In this document: one piece after another, positions 1-13,019 of the stretch
How the letters are laid out: each line of letters opens with the position of its first letter
How positions within the stretch are numbered: position 1 is the first letter of the stretch
Assembly (NCBI RefSeq): GCF_014633365.1
Contig: NC_068350.1
Span: 9,959,922-10,023,921 of the forward strand
Reading direction: 5' to 3'
DNA length: 64,000 bases
Source of the DNA: Diospyros lotus
Taxonomy: Eukaryota; Streptophyta; Magnoliopsida; Ericales; Ebenaceae
Program-made: the position numbers and the translations under genes
The notes under the pieces: model-generated
Seen by the model: the letters and a program-made list of their open reading frames with translations, nothing else
Database searches by the model: none
What the model was told of the DNA's origin: nothing

Positions 1-1880
1 TGGCTGCTACACAACCGGTGAAATTAGATTGCAGTCTACAGCAGCTGTGCAATCTCTCAGATTGCACTGCAGCAATCTAATTGAAAACATTAGATTGCCT
101 TTTCTTGACCGTTGCTATGTTGTATTATATATTCCAGGAGAAGTAATTTATTTTTTTATTAATTTGAACTCGTTTTCATTTCAATTTCAATTTTGAATTA
201 GAAGAAGAGTACTATTTCATTTTTTGAACCGAATCGTAGTCAGACCCAAACCAAAGACCAATCTATGGCCTGTAATTACAACCTAGTAAATAATGGGCAA
301 AAAGGGATCAATGTAGTTTTCTAAAGTTGTTTAAGTAGTCGGCAGGGATTGATCGGTGATCTGAGTTTTTAAGTTTGAATCTATTTTTTGTACGAATCGA
401 AATTAAATTTACATCTTCTATCGAAAATCGTAAAACCGTGTAACGAAAACCCCCCACAAGAAAAGCATCCCAAAAGGGATGAATGCATCCGAAGAATATA
501 TGTTCCTTTCACTGGCCCCTATTGAGAATCTAATATCAATATCATTTTTTAAGATCAAACCAAGTAACGTCATCGAAAGTCATAGCTGCACTTCTAGATA
601 ACCTTTGATTAATAAGTCTCTTCCACCACCACACACCACTCTCCGCATGGCAACCTTCAGATATGTCAGGTATCCATCTCCCTGCATGTAATGGTGCACA
701 AGGTAAATATTGATATGAAGGAAATTAAAGCCTGTTATCCGTAATTAAGTGCTGAACGTTCTCTACATAAAAAAACAGAAGCAATTGCGAATGAACTTCC
801 TAAACCCTCGTCGGCAGTTTGCCAAAGGTAAACTAGCTTGTGGATACAACAACCAAAAATAAAATTATAAGATTCACGGATGCTTATGTGGACTATAATC
901 AAATGTGGACACCAGAGACGAAGAATGTACCTTTTCCATAGCCGACAGATGGCTCTACTACCGTAAGATAATGCCCTCCAACCTAAACAATATAGGAGCT
1001 ACCAGCGCGAATTTAGGATTTATTATCTCGATTTTGCTACATTGCCAGATAAAGGTTACTAATAGCTCTACGGACACAAGTGTAAATGATGAAAATACTC
1101 TTTACCCAATTATAAATTTACTTTCCCTTCCCTTGGTTGCCTCCTCTCTCTCTTTTTTCCATGATAGCCTCCAACAACTACCTCTCGCTGTCTTTGCCTT
1201 GCACCAATTGTTGATGCATCTTCCCCTTCTATTGCGGAGAGGGAAGATGCAATGTCTGTGGGCTCGAGGTGAGGTGGCAAGAGACAGTTACTGGAGGCAG
1301 TCATGAAAAAGGAAGAGAGAGGAGAGAGAAGACAACCAAGGGAAGGAAAAACAAATTTGCAGTTGGGTAAATTATATTTTTGTTATTTGCACTTGTGTCT
1401 GTGAAGCTGTCGGTAATCCTTTCTAGCAAAATAGTAAAATTATTTATTATCTTGAGAGGGCTTTAAATTTTGTTTTTTCTACCATGAGCTTCAACAATAG
1501 GAGAAAAATAAAAAGACAAAAATGAGAGTTTAATGAGGTTTATATGCATATTTAATATAATTCATTAACTTAAAAAAAAGAAAACGAAAGCAACCAAAAA
1601 TATCAAAAATGTGCAATTCGAACTCTTGCATATTGGATTGTGAAATCTGAAATTGAGAATCAGAGATTAGGTTTAGGTTTGGATTTAACTTTGGATTTGG
1701 ATTTGGGCTTGGGTTGATTGGGTTGGGCTTGGACAAAAAAATATTCATCATTTTTTTTCTTGTCAATTTTTTTTTTTTTTTAACAAAAATTAGGTGAGTT
1801 CCAGCCCACCCTGCCCGTGGGCTAAATCCACCCCTTAGAGCAACAACGATCGGTAAATATGATGTTCAAAAGCCAAATAG
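1..1880. other. Intergenic AT-rich DNA, no supported gene
   Basis: No reading frame here looks like a gene. The longest frames are short, lack recognisable motifs and run through low-complexity stretches. Around 1650-1715 there is an irregular run of GGATTT/GGGTTT-like units, a degenerate simple repeat. At about 1800-1830 a short GC-richer patch precedes the retrotransposon remnant that starts near 1889. I see nothing else to annotate. Confidence 0.6.
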
Positions 1881-1888
1881 ACAAAGAA

Positions 1889-2390
1889 CATGGAGGTGTA
1901 CATTAATGATCTCCTTACAAGAAGCACAAAGCCCAAAGAACAGATTATCCAACTCAAGGAAACCTTCTCAACTCAAAAATATAATACTAAGCTAAACTCG
2001 AAGAGGTATTCCTTCAAAGTCATATCTAGCAAGTTTCTTAGATACATGGTTACACACCATGGCATGGCATCGAAAGAAACTTAGAAAAGATTAAAGCGGT
2101 CCTCGACATGCAAGCCAGAAATTGTAAAATATAAACTCTCTTGGGTGATTCACATCTTGTTCTACAAATTGATGTCGGCCAATTTTCCAAGTCTTAAAAC
2201 AGGCCCAAGCCTTCTCATGGAATGAATGAATAAAGTTATAGGGCTTTCGAAGAACTCTAAGCAATACTTGGCCATGCTTCCTTTGCTAACCAACCCAAAG
2301 TAGGTGACAAGCTCTTTGCATACCTCTCTACCAATGAAAATGCTTGGAGTCAAATACATTACTATCTCTCGTAAAATTTGTGCATATCAA
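1889..2390 (+). pseudogene. Ty3/gypsy retrotransposon pol remnant (RT to RNase H)
   Basis: Translation gives a stretch that matches the later part of Ty3/gypsy reverse transcriptase: a VYINDLL motif (normally VYIDDML), then ETFSTQKYNTKLNSKRYSF and FLRYMVTHHG. After a frameshift near 2070 it continues with EKIKAVLDMQ, and further on, in shifted frames, with FQVLKQAQAFSWNE and KVGDKLFAYLSTNE, which fit the RT-RNase H connection. Several frameshifts and stops interrupt it and no LTRs are visible nearby. The second D of the catalytic YxDD box is kept, but the first is changed to N. This is a dead fragment; the family call is fairly secure, the exact lineage is not. Confidence 0.75.
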
Positions 2391-2399
2391 GAAAAATAA

Positions 2400-5311
2400 A
2401 CTTCACAGCCAATACTCATCTTGGATGATTAAATACGAGTCTTCTAATATTATACATCCAACAGCTAACAGTAAAGAATTAAAACAGGTTACCATAAATG
2501 AAAAACATGTCACATGAAACGTCGCACACGTCAATCCAGTGCAGGAACATTTTTGGGCAAGAAATGGCCTTTGTCACATGTTGAGTTACCCACCTAATTT
2601 CTATGTCATCTCTTGGTAAATTTCCTTCCATTGAGGGCCTACGACTTGTTGAGCTAGCTCTTGCCTGTTGGGGTGTGCGAATTTCGGCTTTAGTAAAAAT
2701 TTAAATTAAATTAAATTGAGCTAAAATATTTTATTTTTGGAAGATTTGGAACTTAGCATGATTATTAACCTAACCCAAATCGAACATTTGGGGTGGGTTC
2801 AATTTTCATTTTAGTTTCTTGATTAGCCCCCAAAAAAAATGAGTACCAGGGAAAGAAGAGGAGGGTCTAGAGAAATTAGAACACGAAAAGACAAAAATAC
2901 ATTGGAAAATGGACAACACAACCATTAGAATCACAATGATAGGGCCAAATAAATGAAAACCTAAAGTTACAGAACTGAAAAGGCAAATGATGCATCTGGG
3001 ACTCATGAAGAAGCAAAATAAGCAGGTACAGGGCGCAGATTAATTGATAAAAGAAGGATGTGTTGGGTATTGTTCATTAGACTCTGTATATTTTCAGATT
3101 TCGTATTCGACCCTCGGTCAAGAAATAGTTCAACAGGTAAGGAACGACCTTGAAACATAAAAAATATTTGTCGCCCTCACTTTTGTGATTGTGTTAAGAG
3201 TGAAAATCTGTCTGTTGGATTCTTTGATTTATCTCTCATACTAAAATCATAAGGCCAAATAAGGGAGACGCTAATGATAGTGGGCTAATAAAAAAAAAAA
3301 TACAAAAAAAATAATAATAATGCATATTCCATGCTACACATAATATTGCTTCAACCACCAAGAGCAACATTATTCAAGCACTAGTCACCAAACACGAGAA
3401 GGGAGTCATAAATAGGAAAGCCAGAACACCAAGTACCAGATTCGTACGGCATCTTCTGCCTCTCATTTGTCGTAGACAGTGGCTTAATTAATTAGGAAAA
3501 TCACATGAAATTGGATGGGCCGGGGGTGTGTGTTCGGCTCAGCGTTGGGCTTCCGTTGGATTTTAGATCAGCTTTGGTTCGTATCGGTGTTACTAACCCA
3601 AACCCAACTAAAAACATAAATTAAGAACTTAAATCAAACTGAATTATATTAAAAACCCAATTGAATCGAACTAAAATGTTTGATTTGGGTCGATTTCTCG
3701 TCTTTTTTTTTTTCTGGAGTTGATTGCACACCCCTAGCGATTTAATTAATTAATTTGGAGTAGTGGTGAGTTACTGGCCTTAGTGAATTGAATCAGACTT
3801 GCTGGCTAATAAGTATAAATGTATTATTTGATCTGTTTGTATATATATATATATATATATATATTAGTTTTACATTTTTTTCTATGTATTATTTTTTATA
3901 ATAATTCGCTGACACTCAAAGGTGGAGTGTTAAAAATGAAGCCGCGATAAAGTCTCTCTAATGATGATGGTGTTGGTGCACTACGAAAACGTCTCGAGTT
4001 TTACGTCCATTTATAGCTATTTCACTTTATTTTCTGTAACTTAATTAATTTTTCAGTCATGTGAGCAAAAGCCCATACTGCCACCACCTAAAAGGTGCCT
4101 AATACCCCTGACCCTCAATGGCCTAACAAGATCACTATAAGAGCTGCACGGAGGACAGACACTAACGCCCTGTTTCATTGGCCAAACTCTTTTTATAAAA
4201 AATAATTATTTTTTATACAAATTTTAAACTTTAATGTATTTAATTATCCAAATTTTTTATAAAAAATAGTGAGCAGGGGGCGACGAAACAAAAGAGAAAG
4301 ACTTACTAAAGCTTGGTAGATCAAGAGACGGTGGCGACGACAAATCGACTGACAATGGTGGGATCGACAATCGAAGGGGGAGAAGGGAGAGATGGCGGGA
4401 GCGGTGGCAGAGAGAGGGCTGGAACGGCGGTGTTGAGAGGCAACAGTGGTGGCAGTGGGGGTCAACGACGGTGCAGCGACAAAGATAGCGAGAGGGAGAA
4501 AGTGAGAGATGGAGACGGCGACATTAGGGGGCGACGACAGTGCAGCGGTATTGGTGGTTAGGGTTGACGATGGTGCAACGACAGAGAGGGCAAGAGAGAG
4601 AAAAAGAAAGGAGTCAGAGACAGAGACTCCGGTGGCAGGAAGGGGGGGAGAGAGAAAGTGAGGGAGGGTGAGAGATTGAATATTTTTATATAAAATAATT
4701 GTTATCAAATACTAGAAAGTTAAAAAATATAACAATTTTTAAGTAAAAAATTAAGATAATTAAATATCTTCAATTGATATTTTTTAAAATTTAATTTTAT
4801 ATAATTTAATTATCTAAAAAATATTTTTTTTCATATAAATTCTATACTTACAAGCACCTAAAAGCTAATTAAAAACACAGCAGAGTGTGGGAACCCTTGG
4901 TGAGGGATTTCACCTTTTGCACCCAAAAAACACAGCAGGGTGTTCCACGTTGCTTTATGCCAGCACTGTTCCTATCATATAGATTCACTTTGATAGAGAA
5001 AGCATGATTCATCTTCATTCCATACCATATAAAGTGCTCAATTTCTGTAAAATATTGATTAATCTGTGCAGAAATGTCATATTGAATGTGATTTCTGAAA
5101 TCTGCTACATCTTCATCCCAGAGATGAGCAAAGATTTAACTGAAGAATATACACAAGTAGCTCTGTTAACTCCATTTCTACGTGATAACTGAAGAAAATA
5201 TATATATATATATATGAATGTCCATTGATTGCTTCTTTCCTTAGGAGAACGGTTTCATGGAAATCATCACAAAGAAGAGGCAAAAGGGAAGAAAGAGAGA
5301 AGAGAAAGCCG
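2400..5311. other. Intergenic DNA with MITE-like scraps and microsatellites
   Basis: No gene is supported. There is an (AT)n run near 3841-3864. The interval 3520-3737 begins GGGGTGTGTGTTCGG and ends with GCACACCCCTA; these ends are imperfectly complementary, like the hAT-like elements later in the window, so it may be a small MITE. The block about 4165-4860 is an AT-rich shell around a purine-rich core (4300-4680) that produces spurious frames on both strands. The last few hundred bases are the 3' flank of the receptor kinase. Confidence 0.4.
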
Positions 5312-7363
5312 TCACCATCTGGCTTCATCTCCACTGTAGAGAAGTGAAAGAGGCGAAGTAGAAATAGAGGCAAAACTAGCTTCAACGTCTCCTCTGGCGA
5401 ACGAGGACGATCCCTTCTCAAACGACGAAGCAAAGGACTCCGTGTACCCATCACCATCAGCCACTTCCACGCCGCCGCCCCTGTCGTCTCCGGCCGGCGA
5501 TCTCAGGTCCTCCGGGACCCCAACCTCGCCTTCCAAGTAGCTCAAAACTTGCCTTATACTAGGCCTTGACAAAGGCGCATTGTTTGAGCACATTAGCCCC
5601 AGCTTGAACACCATCACTACCTCAATCTCATCAAATTCACCTCCCAGTTTAGGATCAACCACGTCAAGAACACTCCCTTTTTCCCACTTCTCCCACACCC
5701 AATCCACCAAAACCAGCTCCTCCGGCGGGGCATTGGGCTCAATAGGCCTCCTCCCGCACACAACTTCCAGCAACAGAGCCCCAAATGCATACACATCCGA
5801 CCTTGTTGTGGCCTTCCCTGTCCTTGGCAGCTCCGGTGCAAGGTACCCCATCGTCCCGACCACACGGGTCGTGCCCGGGTTAGTCCCGTGCTCGTACAAT
5901 CTCGCCAATCCGAAATCTCCAAGCCGGCCATTCAGCTCAGAGTCAAGCAACACGTTGCTGGCCTTCACATCTCTGTGAATCACAGCCTGCTCATACCCTT
6001 CATGTAAATACAGTAACCCTGAAGCTACACCTTTGATGATTTTAAACCTCTGTTCCCAGTTCAATACCGCTTTCGGTTCATCGAACAGGAATCTGTCTAA
6101 GCTTCCATTAGGCATGAAATCATAGACCAGGAGGAGATCACCTTGCCGGCGACACCAGCCCAATAATTGAACAAGATTTCTGTGGCGAAGCCGGCCAATG
6201 CTGGAGATTTCAGACACGAATTCTCTTAGACCCTGCTTTGAATCATGCGAAATCCGCTTTACAGCAACTTCGGTATTCGAATTCGGTAGCGTTCCTTTGT
6301 AAACTCGCCCAAATCCGCCAACCCCAAGAAACTCTCGAAATTTTCTAGTCGCTTTCTTGAGTTCCTGGTACGAATATCTATGCGGGCCAATCTCAAGTTC
6401 CCAACTTTCAACTATGTCCCTGTTTTTGATTTTCCTAATCAAGTACATACTAATCAGAATTGAAGCAGCGATAAATAAAACAGTAACGGAAACGGAAACG
6501 CCTATAATCAGACCCGTTTGCTTCTTCTTGGGTCGAGGACTTGATGGAAGCGAACTAAAGCTAAGCGATTTGGCGTTGCCGTTCATTTTGAAGCTCCAGC
6601 CGAGTATATAGTGCGAGCTAGCGAGAAGACCAGTCGAAGAAGAGAATCCAATGAACATCTTTTCCTGGAGAACCAGAGAGAGATTGAAGTGGAAAGAAAG
6701 AAGCGGCAATCTGGGCTTAGAAGTGGAAGGCGAAATTGTGATGTTGATTAGGGCCCGAACAGAATCGTATTCAATCCACGCCATTAACGGCTGCCCGCTC
6801 TTGAGATTCAGATCTTGTTTCTTCAAATCGTCGGCGAAATATGCTGCGGCGGCGGAGGTGTTGGATGCCAGGCTGTTGATGTCGATGCCGACGTGGTTGT
6901 CGTTGATGTCGCCGAACTCGAAGTCCTGGACCGTGTCGAACTCAACGGCGAAGATGTGGTTAGAGAAGTTGCCGACGACTGAGGAGTTGAGGAGTCCGAG
7001 GTACTGGCTGGGAAAAGCCGTTTTAAAGTCTCGGGACGAGGAGATGGTGAAGGCAAAGCCATGGCCGCCGAGCTTCGGGTACTCCGGCGCTATGACGAAG
7101 GCGAAGCAGGTGGAGAAAGAGAAAACGGCGCCATTGCTGGAGTTCTTGAAGCGAAGAGGGGAGCTGTAGAAAGCGTGGCCCATTAGTCGACTGGTCTCGT
7201 TGGTTAATCGGAGAACACCATTGCTCTCAACCTCGGCCGATTCGGTGAGGCTGATGTTTCCGCCAGAATCTTTGAATCCGGTGAAGCTGAACTCGTCGAG
7301 CTGTGCCGAAACGGCGATGTAAAGGAGAGCCAGAGAGAAGAAGAAGTGGGTGAGATTTGCCAT
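5312..7363 (-). CDS. LECRKS4: L-type lectin-domain receptor kinase, S.4-like
   Basis: This encodes a plasma-membrane receptor kinase with an extracellular legume-lectin domain; related L-type LecRKs act in defence and wall-membrane signalling, and the ligand is unknown. The 683-residue protein has a signal peptide (about 1-20), lectin domain (22-275), transmembrane helix (about 284-308) and Ser/Thr kinase domain (about 341-612): glycine loop GVGGFGRV 347-354, Lys369, HRD 463-465, DFG 483-485. Many N-x-S/T glycosylation sites lie in the ectodomain. Phrases such as [19 protein letters not shown] and [10 protein letters not shown] match the LecRK-S.4 subgroup as I know it. It is intronless, as usual for the family. 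I chose the Met at 7363 because it starts the hydrophobic signal peptide; an upstream in-frame Met at 7456 adds 31 unlikely residues. The frame is intact. Confidence 0.93.
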   Translation of the reverse strand: MANLTHFFFSLALLYIAVSAQLDEFSFTGFKDSGGNISLTESAEVESNGVLRLTNETSRLMGHAFYSSPLRFKNSSNGAVFSFSTCFAFVIAPEYPKLGGHGFAFTISSSRDFKTAFPSQYLGLLNSSVVGNFSNHIFAVEFDTVQDFEFGDINDNHVGIDINSLASNTSAAAAYFADDLKKQDLNLKSGQPLMAWIEYDSVRALINITISPSTSKPRLPLLSFHFNLSLVLQEKMFIGFSSSTGLLASSHYILGWSFKMNGNAKSLSFSSLPSSPRPKKKQTGLIIGVSVSVTVLFIAASILISMYLIRKIKNRDIVESWELEIGPHRYSYQELKKATRKFREFLGVGGFGRVYKGTLPNSNTEVAVKRISHDSKQGLREFVSEISSIGRLRHRNLVQLLGWCRRQGDLLLVYDFMPNGSLDRFLFDEPKAVLNWEQRFKIIKGVASGLLYLHEGYEQAVIHRDVKASNVLLDSELNGRLGDFGLARLYEHGTNPGTTRVVGTMGYLAPELPRTGKATTRSDVYAFGALLLEVVCGRRPIEPNAPPEELVLVDWVWEKWEKGSVLDVVDPKLGGEFDEIEVVMVFKLGLMCSNNAPLSRPSIRQVLSYLEGEVGVPEDLRSPAGDDRGGGVEVADGDGYTESFASSFEKGSSSFARGDVEASFASISTSPLSLLYSGDEARW

Positions 7364-7521
7364 TTTCGATGGATTTCTCAGAGGTTCGGTGAGATGGGAA
7401 TGGAGGGAGGGAGAAAAAGATGGAGCTTTTTGGTGGCTGTTCTTGCTAGGGCACACCGTCGGGGAAGGTGACGAGAGATCTGACGGCGGAAGATGGAGCC
7501 TTTCCTTCGATCAAACCAGGA

Positions 7522-7547
7522 ATATATATATATATAGGTATATATAA
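7522..7547 (-). promoter_or_regulatory. TATA-rich core promoter of the lectin receptor kinase
   Basis: Repeated TATATATA on the minus strand lies about 160-185 bp upstream of the chosen start codon. It is a plausible TATA box giving a leader of roughly 130-150 nt. It could also be only a TA microsatellite; no transcript evidence is available. Confidence 0.4.
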
Positions 7548-7559
7548 TGGTGTGAGTAA

Positions 7560-7966
7560 CATCACATCAGAATGCAGTTGAGATTTCAAGAAGCGACTGC
7601 AGACAACGAAAACACAGCACATACAGAATGCAAACCAGAATTTTCATAATAAATATATTTATATTTATGACTTGTTTTCATAAATAAATTTTAACATATT
7701 AACCATAAATGAAAATAAAATATAACATAGAATACAATAAAAATATCAAAAATAAAATTGTCAAAAATATTTTCCTAAAATATTATATTACCCTGATAGA
7801 TAGTAAAAGTCGTTTTTGCCCCCTTCATTGTGATTGTGGTGGTGAAGAGAGGCAGAATTCCATAAGAATCCTCTATTTCAGTGCCCCGTGTGCATGGATT
7901 TCTTACCCAAAAGGGTGGTGAGAAAAATCTGTTTATTTTTATTTGTGTATTTTTCTTACAAATATG

Positions 7967-8001
<35 letters not shown>

Positions 8002-8178
8002 AAATTAAATGAGCTTTTATGGCAATTTGTAACCCACTAGGGGCATAATGAGGAAGTTGAATAAAAGCCTGAAATTGGGAGTTGGGTTGAAATAATGATA
8101 ATGTTTTTTTTTTTTATTATCTAAATAAGGTGTCAAGGAGAGAGCCATTCGAGTTGTTATCATTCATTACACATATTA
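7560..8178. repeat. Intergenic DNA with a (CT)n microsatellite
   Basis: AT-rich upstream flank of the receptor kinase. A (CT)n microsatellite lies at about 7973-8000. No supported gene. Confidence 0.6.
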
Positions 8179-8686
8179 AGATTGCGTTCTCTTTATTATT
8201 TTTAAGTTATTTTTAATTTTTTAAAATAATAAAAATATATTTTTTTTATTATTTTTAAAAATATATTTTTGAAAATAAAAAAAATTATAAAAAAAACTCA
8301 AAACAACAAAAAATTATTTGGAGTGTTTTCATCCGAAACAAACTCAAAATTCAAAACACATTTATTTATTTATATTTTATTATTATAATAAAAAAAATAT
8401 TACAAAATTTATTAACTTTAAAATGTAGATATCTTTTTAATAATTTATAAACATTAAATATTTTTAATTTATTGAATAATTAAATTTATTGAATAAAATA
8501 TCATTAAAAAATTATTTTCAAAATTTCAGAGAGAACGCGTTTTCTAATTTTTTATTTTGAGAAATAATTTTTCAAAATAATAAAGAGAACGTATTTTTAA
8601 TTTTTTAAAAATAAATTATTAAAATAAAAAATTAAAAATAAATTCAAAACTTAAAATTAAAAATTAAAAAGTAAAGATAACGTACC
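8179..8686. mobile_element. AT-rich MITE with imperfect terminal inverted repeats
   Basis: The left end reads AGATTGCGTTCTCTTTATTA and the reverse complement of the right end reads GGTACGTTATCTTTACTT, an imperfect inverted repeat. TTA lies directly outside both ends, as expected for a PIF/Harbinger or Tourist-like target duplication. The 508-bp interior is nearly all A/T and repeats the CGTTCTCTTTATT motif internally near 8580. No coding capacity. Boundaries are by eye. Confidence 0.5.
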
Positions 8687-9089
8687 TTAGTTAAAATTGG
8701 GAGAGACTTGAAGGAAGGGGTTATTATAATAATTATTATTATTATATACATAGTAATGCATTATCTAATTCCATGGGAAAGCAATATGGTGAATGCATGA
8801 TTGTTTTTGGTTAATTTTATTATATATATATATATACATGTATGTGCGTGCTATAATATATAATTAAATTATTATAATACATAATATCGCACTTGCATTA
8901 AGTATCTGGGTTTCACGTCGTTGCATATGTTGTAAAATAACGGCCGAATACGTCATAGTGAGATCACAAAGCCCCTGCAGAAGTTGATATGGAGTCCCCA
9001 CGTAGGCCTAGATTACGATTGTGCTGTGACTCGCAAAAGCTTATCCTTTCTTCTTAATTAGTTGTCTGCTCAGATAATGTGGGCTATAA

Positions 9090-9807
9090 GGCCATCTCCA
9101 ACGCGGGACGAGAGAATTCTCGCGGAGAAATTTGTTAAAATTCATCTATCACAAACTTCAAATGACTTACTAGAGATGAAGAGTTAGATATTTGCTCCCT
9201 ATTCTATTTTGTCCCAATAGCTTTTTATATCAAATTTGAAATTTGAAGAAGTCACCGACGATGAGTAATAGCGATAGCTACTGGTAGCAAGAAGTAGTAG
9301 CGGTAGCAAGAAGAACGGTGGTCAAATCTGATGTTGGCAACGAGCAGAACGTCGTCTTCTTCGATTGGCAACACTAGATTTGACGAGTAGCGTCGACGGT
9401 AAGGAGCAGCATCGGTCGCAGCGGTGGCAACAACTTCTTCCTCCAACAATAGTGGCGACTCCCTCCTTCAAATACCTGCAGTTTGTGATGTTTATATATA
9501 GTATTTTGTATATATTTTGTATGTATTAAGGATTGGGTGAATTTTGTGGAATTGTTTGAAATTTTTTTTTGTGTATTTATTTATTGATTTGCATATTTAA
9601 TTATTAATTTTGTGAATGTATTAAAATTATAAATAAAATAAAATAAATAGAATTAAATTTATAAAAATAAATATATAAAATAGGGAGTGAGATAGAGAAC
9701 TCAACAAGAAGCGTGGGGCACATATTTTAAGACAAGTTAAAAATAGAAAGTGACTCGTTTATAATATAATAAAAGGAGTGGAATAGAAAGATGGGTTGAA
9801 GATAACC
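9090..9807. mobile_element. Tourist-like MITE (TAA target duplication)
   Basis: The left end GGCCATCTCCAACGC and the reverse complement of the right end, GGTTATCTTCAACCC, form an inverted repeat, and TAA flanks both ends. GG(C/T)-starting termini with a TAA/TTA duplication fit PIF/Harbinger-derived MITEs. The 718-bp interior has no real coding region; the 65-codon frame on the minus strand at 9252-9449 is low-complexity. Confidence 0.6.
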
Positions 9808-10272
9808 TAACATGCTAAAGACCTAAATTGCAAAATCTTCAGAAGGTTGATTGATAAAATAGTCACTAGTGGAAGAGACATCCATCTTCAGTGGCTCAAT
9901 GTGGACTCATCGTCACCCTTTCCCCTTTATTCGCCACCTTCACATTGCAACCAAAGTTTATTAAAATCTGTACTTTATTTTGTTTGTTCTGTTTGTCATG
10001 ATTTTGTTCTTTTTTAATGGAAAAGAGAACGCCAATAACAAGAGACAAAGTTGTACCATTCTAATTAACATTGCAAGCAAAGCTCAAGCATAGAATAGAA
10101 GCCTTTCAAAATTAGTGAAGACTGAGATAAGAAGGGTACACTGCTACATAAAACAGGACATTAGGAGGAAACAACGGATTAAGGACCCGGATCAGACTCG
10201 GTTTTCGCGCTAACTCCATGGATTTTTTTTTTTTTTCCTTTTTTTGACAATTACAAGTTGCAATTTGTGAAA

Positions 10273-12895
10273 TCAAAATGTGTACGAGCAGCTTCCATCA
10301 TCACTCCTAGCAGTTGGATCATAGTTTGTTGCAGAAGGATCGGTGCAGCCTTCAGGGACTGGAAGGTTTACTTGCTGGGCTGCTTTCCCTGCATCCAAAC
10401 AAGAAGCAGAAACTGGTGTTAAAGGCAGATTCTAAGTTCCAAGCCTCCCAAGAAGGCCGATTAGGATCAGGGATTCTAACCATAGAAAGTTCCTCTTTTC
10501 ATGGCATCTTCATTGGCGTCTCCCAGGGCTGCCTCGCTCAAGTACTTGTCAGCCAACTGCACTCTCTTCACGTTCTCCTGCTCCTGCACGAGCATGTTTC
10601 CATACTCGAGCAGCTTCTCGAGGGTCATCTTTGGCTGCTCGAAAGTTGGAGGTCCCTCCTTCGAGTTCACAAGCTTTCTCCCTACGTTCTCTACTCCAAC
10701 GCCCGAAATCCACTTCCTCACTTCATCATCGTACACCCTCGCCCTCAGGGCACCGAAGAAGTCTGCAAAAACACAGCAATTATCGATGATCCCATGTCAA
10801 CATTATGAAGTACTAACAGCCCTCATCAAGTTAACTAGTGGAAGCAATTTTTAACCTGTTTATGACAGTAGAAGTTAGAACTCTCATGTTTTGTTACTAA
10901 TTACTCTGTTCATACATGCTTCATGCCTTTCCATCTTTAATTTCCTTTCCTTTCTTTCACTAATCCAATTCAAGATTCAACAAGTTCAGGATTAAGAACT
11001 TTGTGTAATTGGGTGGAATCAGAGCAGCACAGAAGACGCCTTTAAGGAGTAACTTACCTATGGATTGCCCTGGAAAAGTGTCAACAAGCTTGACAATGTC
11101 ATCTTGGGGCACATTGTCAGTCCTGAAGATGCCGGTGCAGACACCAATCCGATCTTCCCGAGTAGGAGCCCAGTAGAACTTCTCCATGCGACCATCACGG
11201 ATCAGAGGAGCATACAATGTGGAGAAGTCATTCCCGGTGACAATTATCGGGACACGGGGGTTCTCCTCCTTGTTGTACATGCCAGGAAGCTGAACATTTG
11301 TGGGATTGTCAGCAATGTTCATAAGGGTGGCATTCACCATCTGGTTGTTCACCGTGTATTGGGTAGTTCCACCCAGTCTGCCAGCCCCCGCATCAAGATC
11401 ATTGATGAAAAGGCAGCACATTTTTCCTTTCCTGATGATGTCTGCTGCCTCCCGGTACCTCTGCCTGATCAATTTTGCCGGCTCTCCAGCGTTCCCACTC
11501 TCCAATTCTCCAGCACTCATCATAATTGGGCTGAAATTTGATGGCCAAATGAACCAATTATCGTAAAAATCAGGTAATGAAACAACAAGAAGAGGAGAGA
11601 AACGTATGAACTTACTTGATTCCCATTTTTGCAAAGACAAGTTCACACTGGAAGGATTTTCCCTGACCTTTACCGCCCCAGATACCGAGGATAAGAGGAA
11701 CCTATGATGAATTTTTGCAAGCTATCAGTATATCTGATTCTATTGGTCCGAAACTCCATGAAAGAATCTCAATTTTGAGAAAGAATCAGATGGAAAACCT
11801 TGATGTTAGGCAGGCTGAGGAAGTTCTTGGTGATGTGAACAACCAGCTTGTCCATGAAAGCAGGAGCAATGTAGAAGCCATCCATGTTGTTGTCCAAGTC
11901 ATACCTGATATCAAAAACACCACACCATTCAAAGGACAAGCATCAGAATCCATGCCATTGCCAAATTACGAATCAAATGTTTTCTGTAACGCTAGCACTT
12001 AGCAGCCTATTTACGGAGGCTGATTCGAGATAAACCTAATCAACTAAGATAAAAACGAGTTAACAGATAAAACTGTTACTAACTGGCGAAGACCCGTGCT
12101 GATGTACTCGTAGGAACTCATCACAGCGTAGTGAGTTCCAGAGTCCATTGGAGCCTGGAAGAGAGAGTCCACCATGCCCTTTCCTCTGGTTATATCCTGC
12201 TGGTCGTCGGAGGTGTCGTACGCCAGGCCACTCCATTTGTCCTTGTCTGTCTGCTTCTTCTCATCCACCTCTGCCACAACCTTGAAGTTGCCGGATGAAA
12301 TCCTTGGGCTGCTGGCCTTCGCGCTCGTTTTCTTCAAGCCATTGCCGAAGAAGGCTGTGCTTTGAGCAGAATTTCCAGCACCAGCCCCATTCAAATTCAA
12401 ATTCAACTGCACCATAAACGTCCCCTTCTTTATTTACACCCAAAGAACAACCAAATTTACAGAAATACAATGTCTCTCTTTCACTGTGAGTTTCTATAAA
12501 ATTCTCCATAAATATCATTTTCCTTTTAAGATCTACACTCACCCTCCAAGCCGAGAAACTAGACCTCCAACAGACCCATAAATTGAATTAAAAAAACAGC
12601 CTATACAAGGAAAGATCAGTTAATTCTAATACCCATTCATCACTGTTTCCAAGTTGAACTACCCCAAAGAAAGATCAATTCCATTACCCAAATCAGGGAA
12701 AGTTAAGGTCTAGTTAAGCGAGCTAAAACTGACGACAAGAACTTGTTAATAGCACATAAATTGAAGAGCTCAACCAAATGAGCTTATCAGATGATACCAA
12801 ACAGTTAACGTCGTCTAATAGATGACAAAGTGGCAGGAAAATTGAGGTACCAGTGATGGGTTGACGGCGCCGACGGTGGAGACGGCGGCGGCCAT
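10273..12895 (-). CDS. RCA: Ribulose bisphosphate carboxylase/oxygenase activase, chloroplastic
   Basis: AAA+ ATPase that releases inhibitory sugar phosphates from Rubisco in the chloroplast stroma. By eye there are seven exons: 12851-12895, 12084-12406, 11799-11904, 11616-11701, 11058-11530, 10481-10762 and 10273-10388. Every junction is GT-AG and phase is kept throughout, giving 476 residues. An N-terminal transit region starts [15 protein letters not shown]. Walker A GGKGQGKS is at 167-174 and Walker B ([11 protein letters not shown]) near 225-235. The C-terminal extension carries Cys453 and Cys472, the spacing of the thioredoxin-f-regulated pair of the alpha isoform. If the last 92-bp intron is retained, translation stops at TAG (10476-10478) straight after Gly439, giving a beta-type form. 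Length and domain order are normal. Confidence 0.96.
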
Positions 12896-13010
12896 TTGAG
12901 AAGGCAGTGAAATCTGCGGAAGGAAACTTTAGCCGAGGAAGAAGAAGAAGCTGAAACTGGGCTTGAGATGAAGCTGGGTTGAGCAAAGAGAGTGGGGGAA
13001 ATGGTGTGTG

Positions 13011-13019
13011 TATATATAG
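13011..13019 (-). promoter_or_regulatory. TATA box of RCA
   Basis: On the minus strand CTATATATA lies about 116 bp upstream of the RCA start codon, in an otherwise GC-moderate stretch, which suits a TATA box with an untranslated leader near 85-90 nt. Light-responsive elements further upstream were not assigned with confidence. Confidence 0.6.

Noticed and set aside
4244..4708. 154-residue minus-strand frame and its plus-strand partner
   Set aside because: Purine-rich core of a probable MITE-like block; low-complexity on both strands.
5580..7169. Several plus-strand frames of 80-170 residues over the receptor kinase
   Set aside because: They are antisense shadows of the GC-rich kinase and lectin coding sequence and show no domains.
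7364..7456. N-terminal extension of 31 residues on the lectin receptor kinase
   Set aside because: The downstream Met begins a clear signal peptide; the extension would bury it and is not seen in the family.
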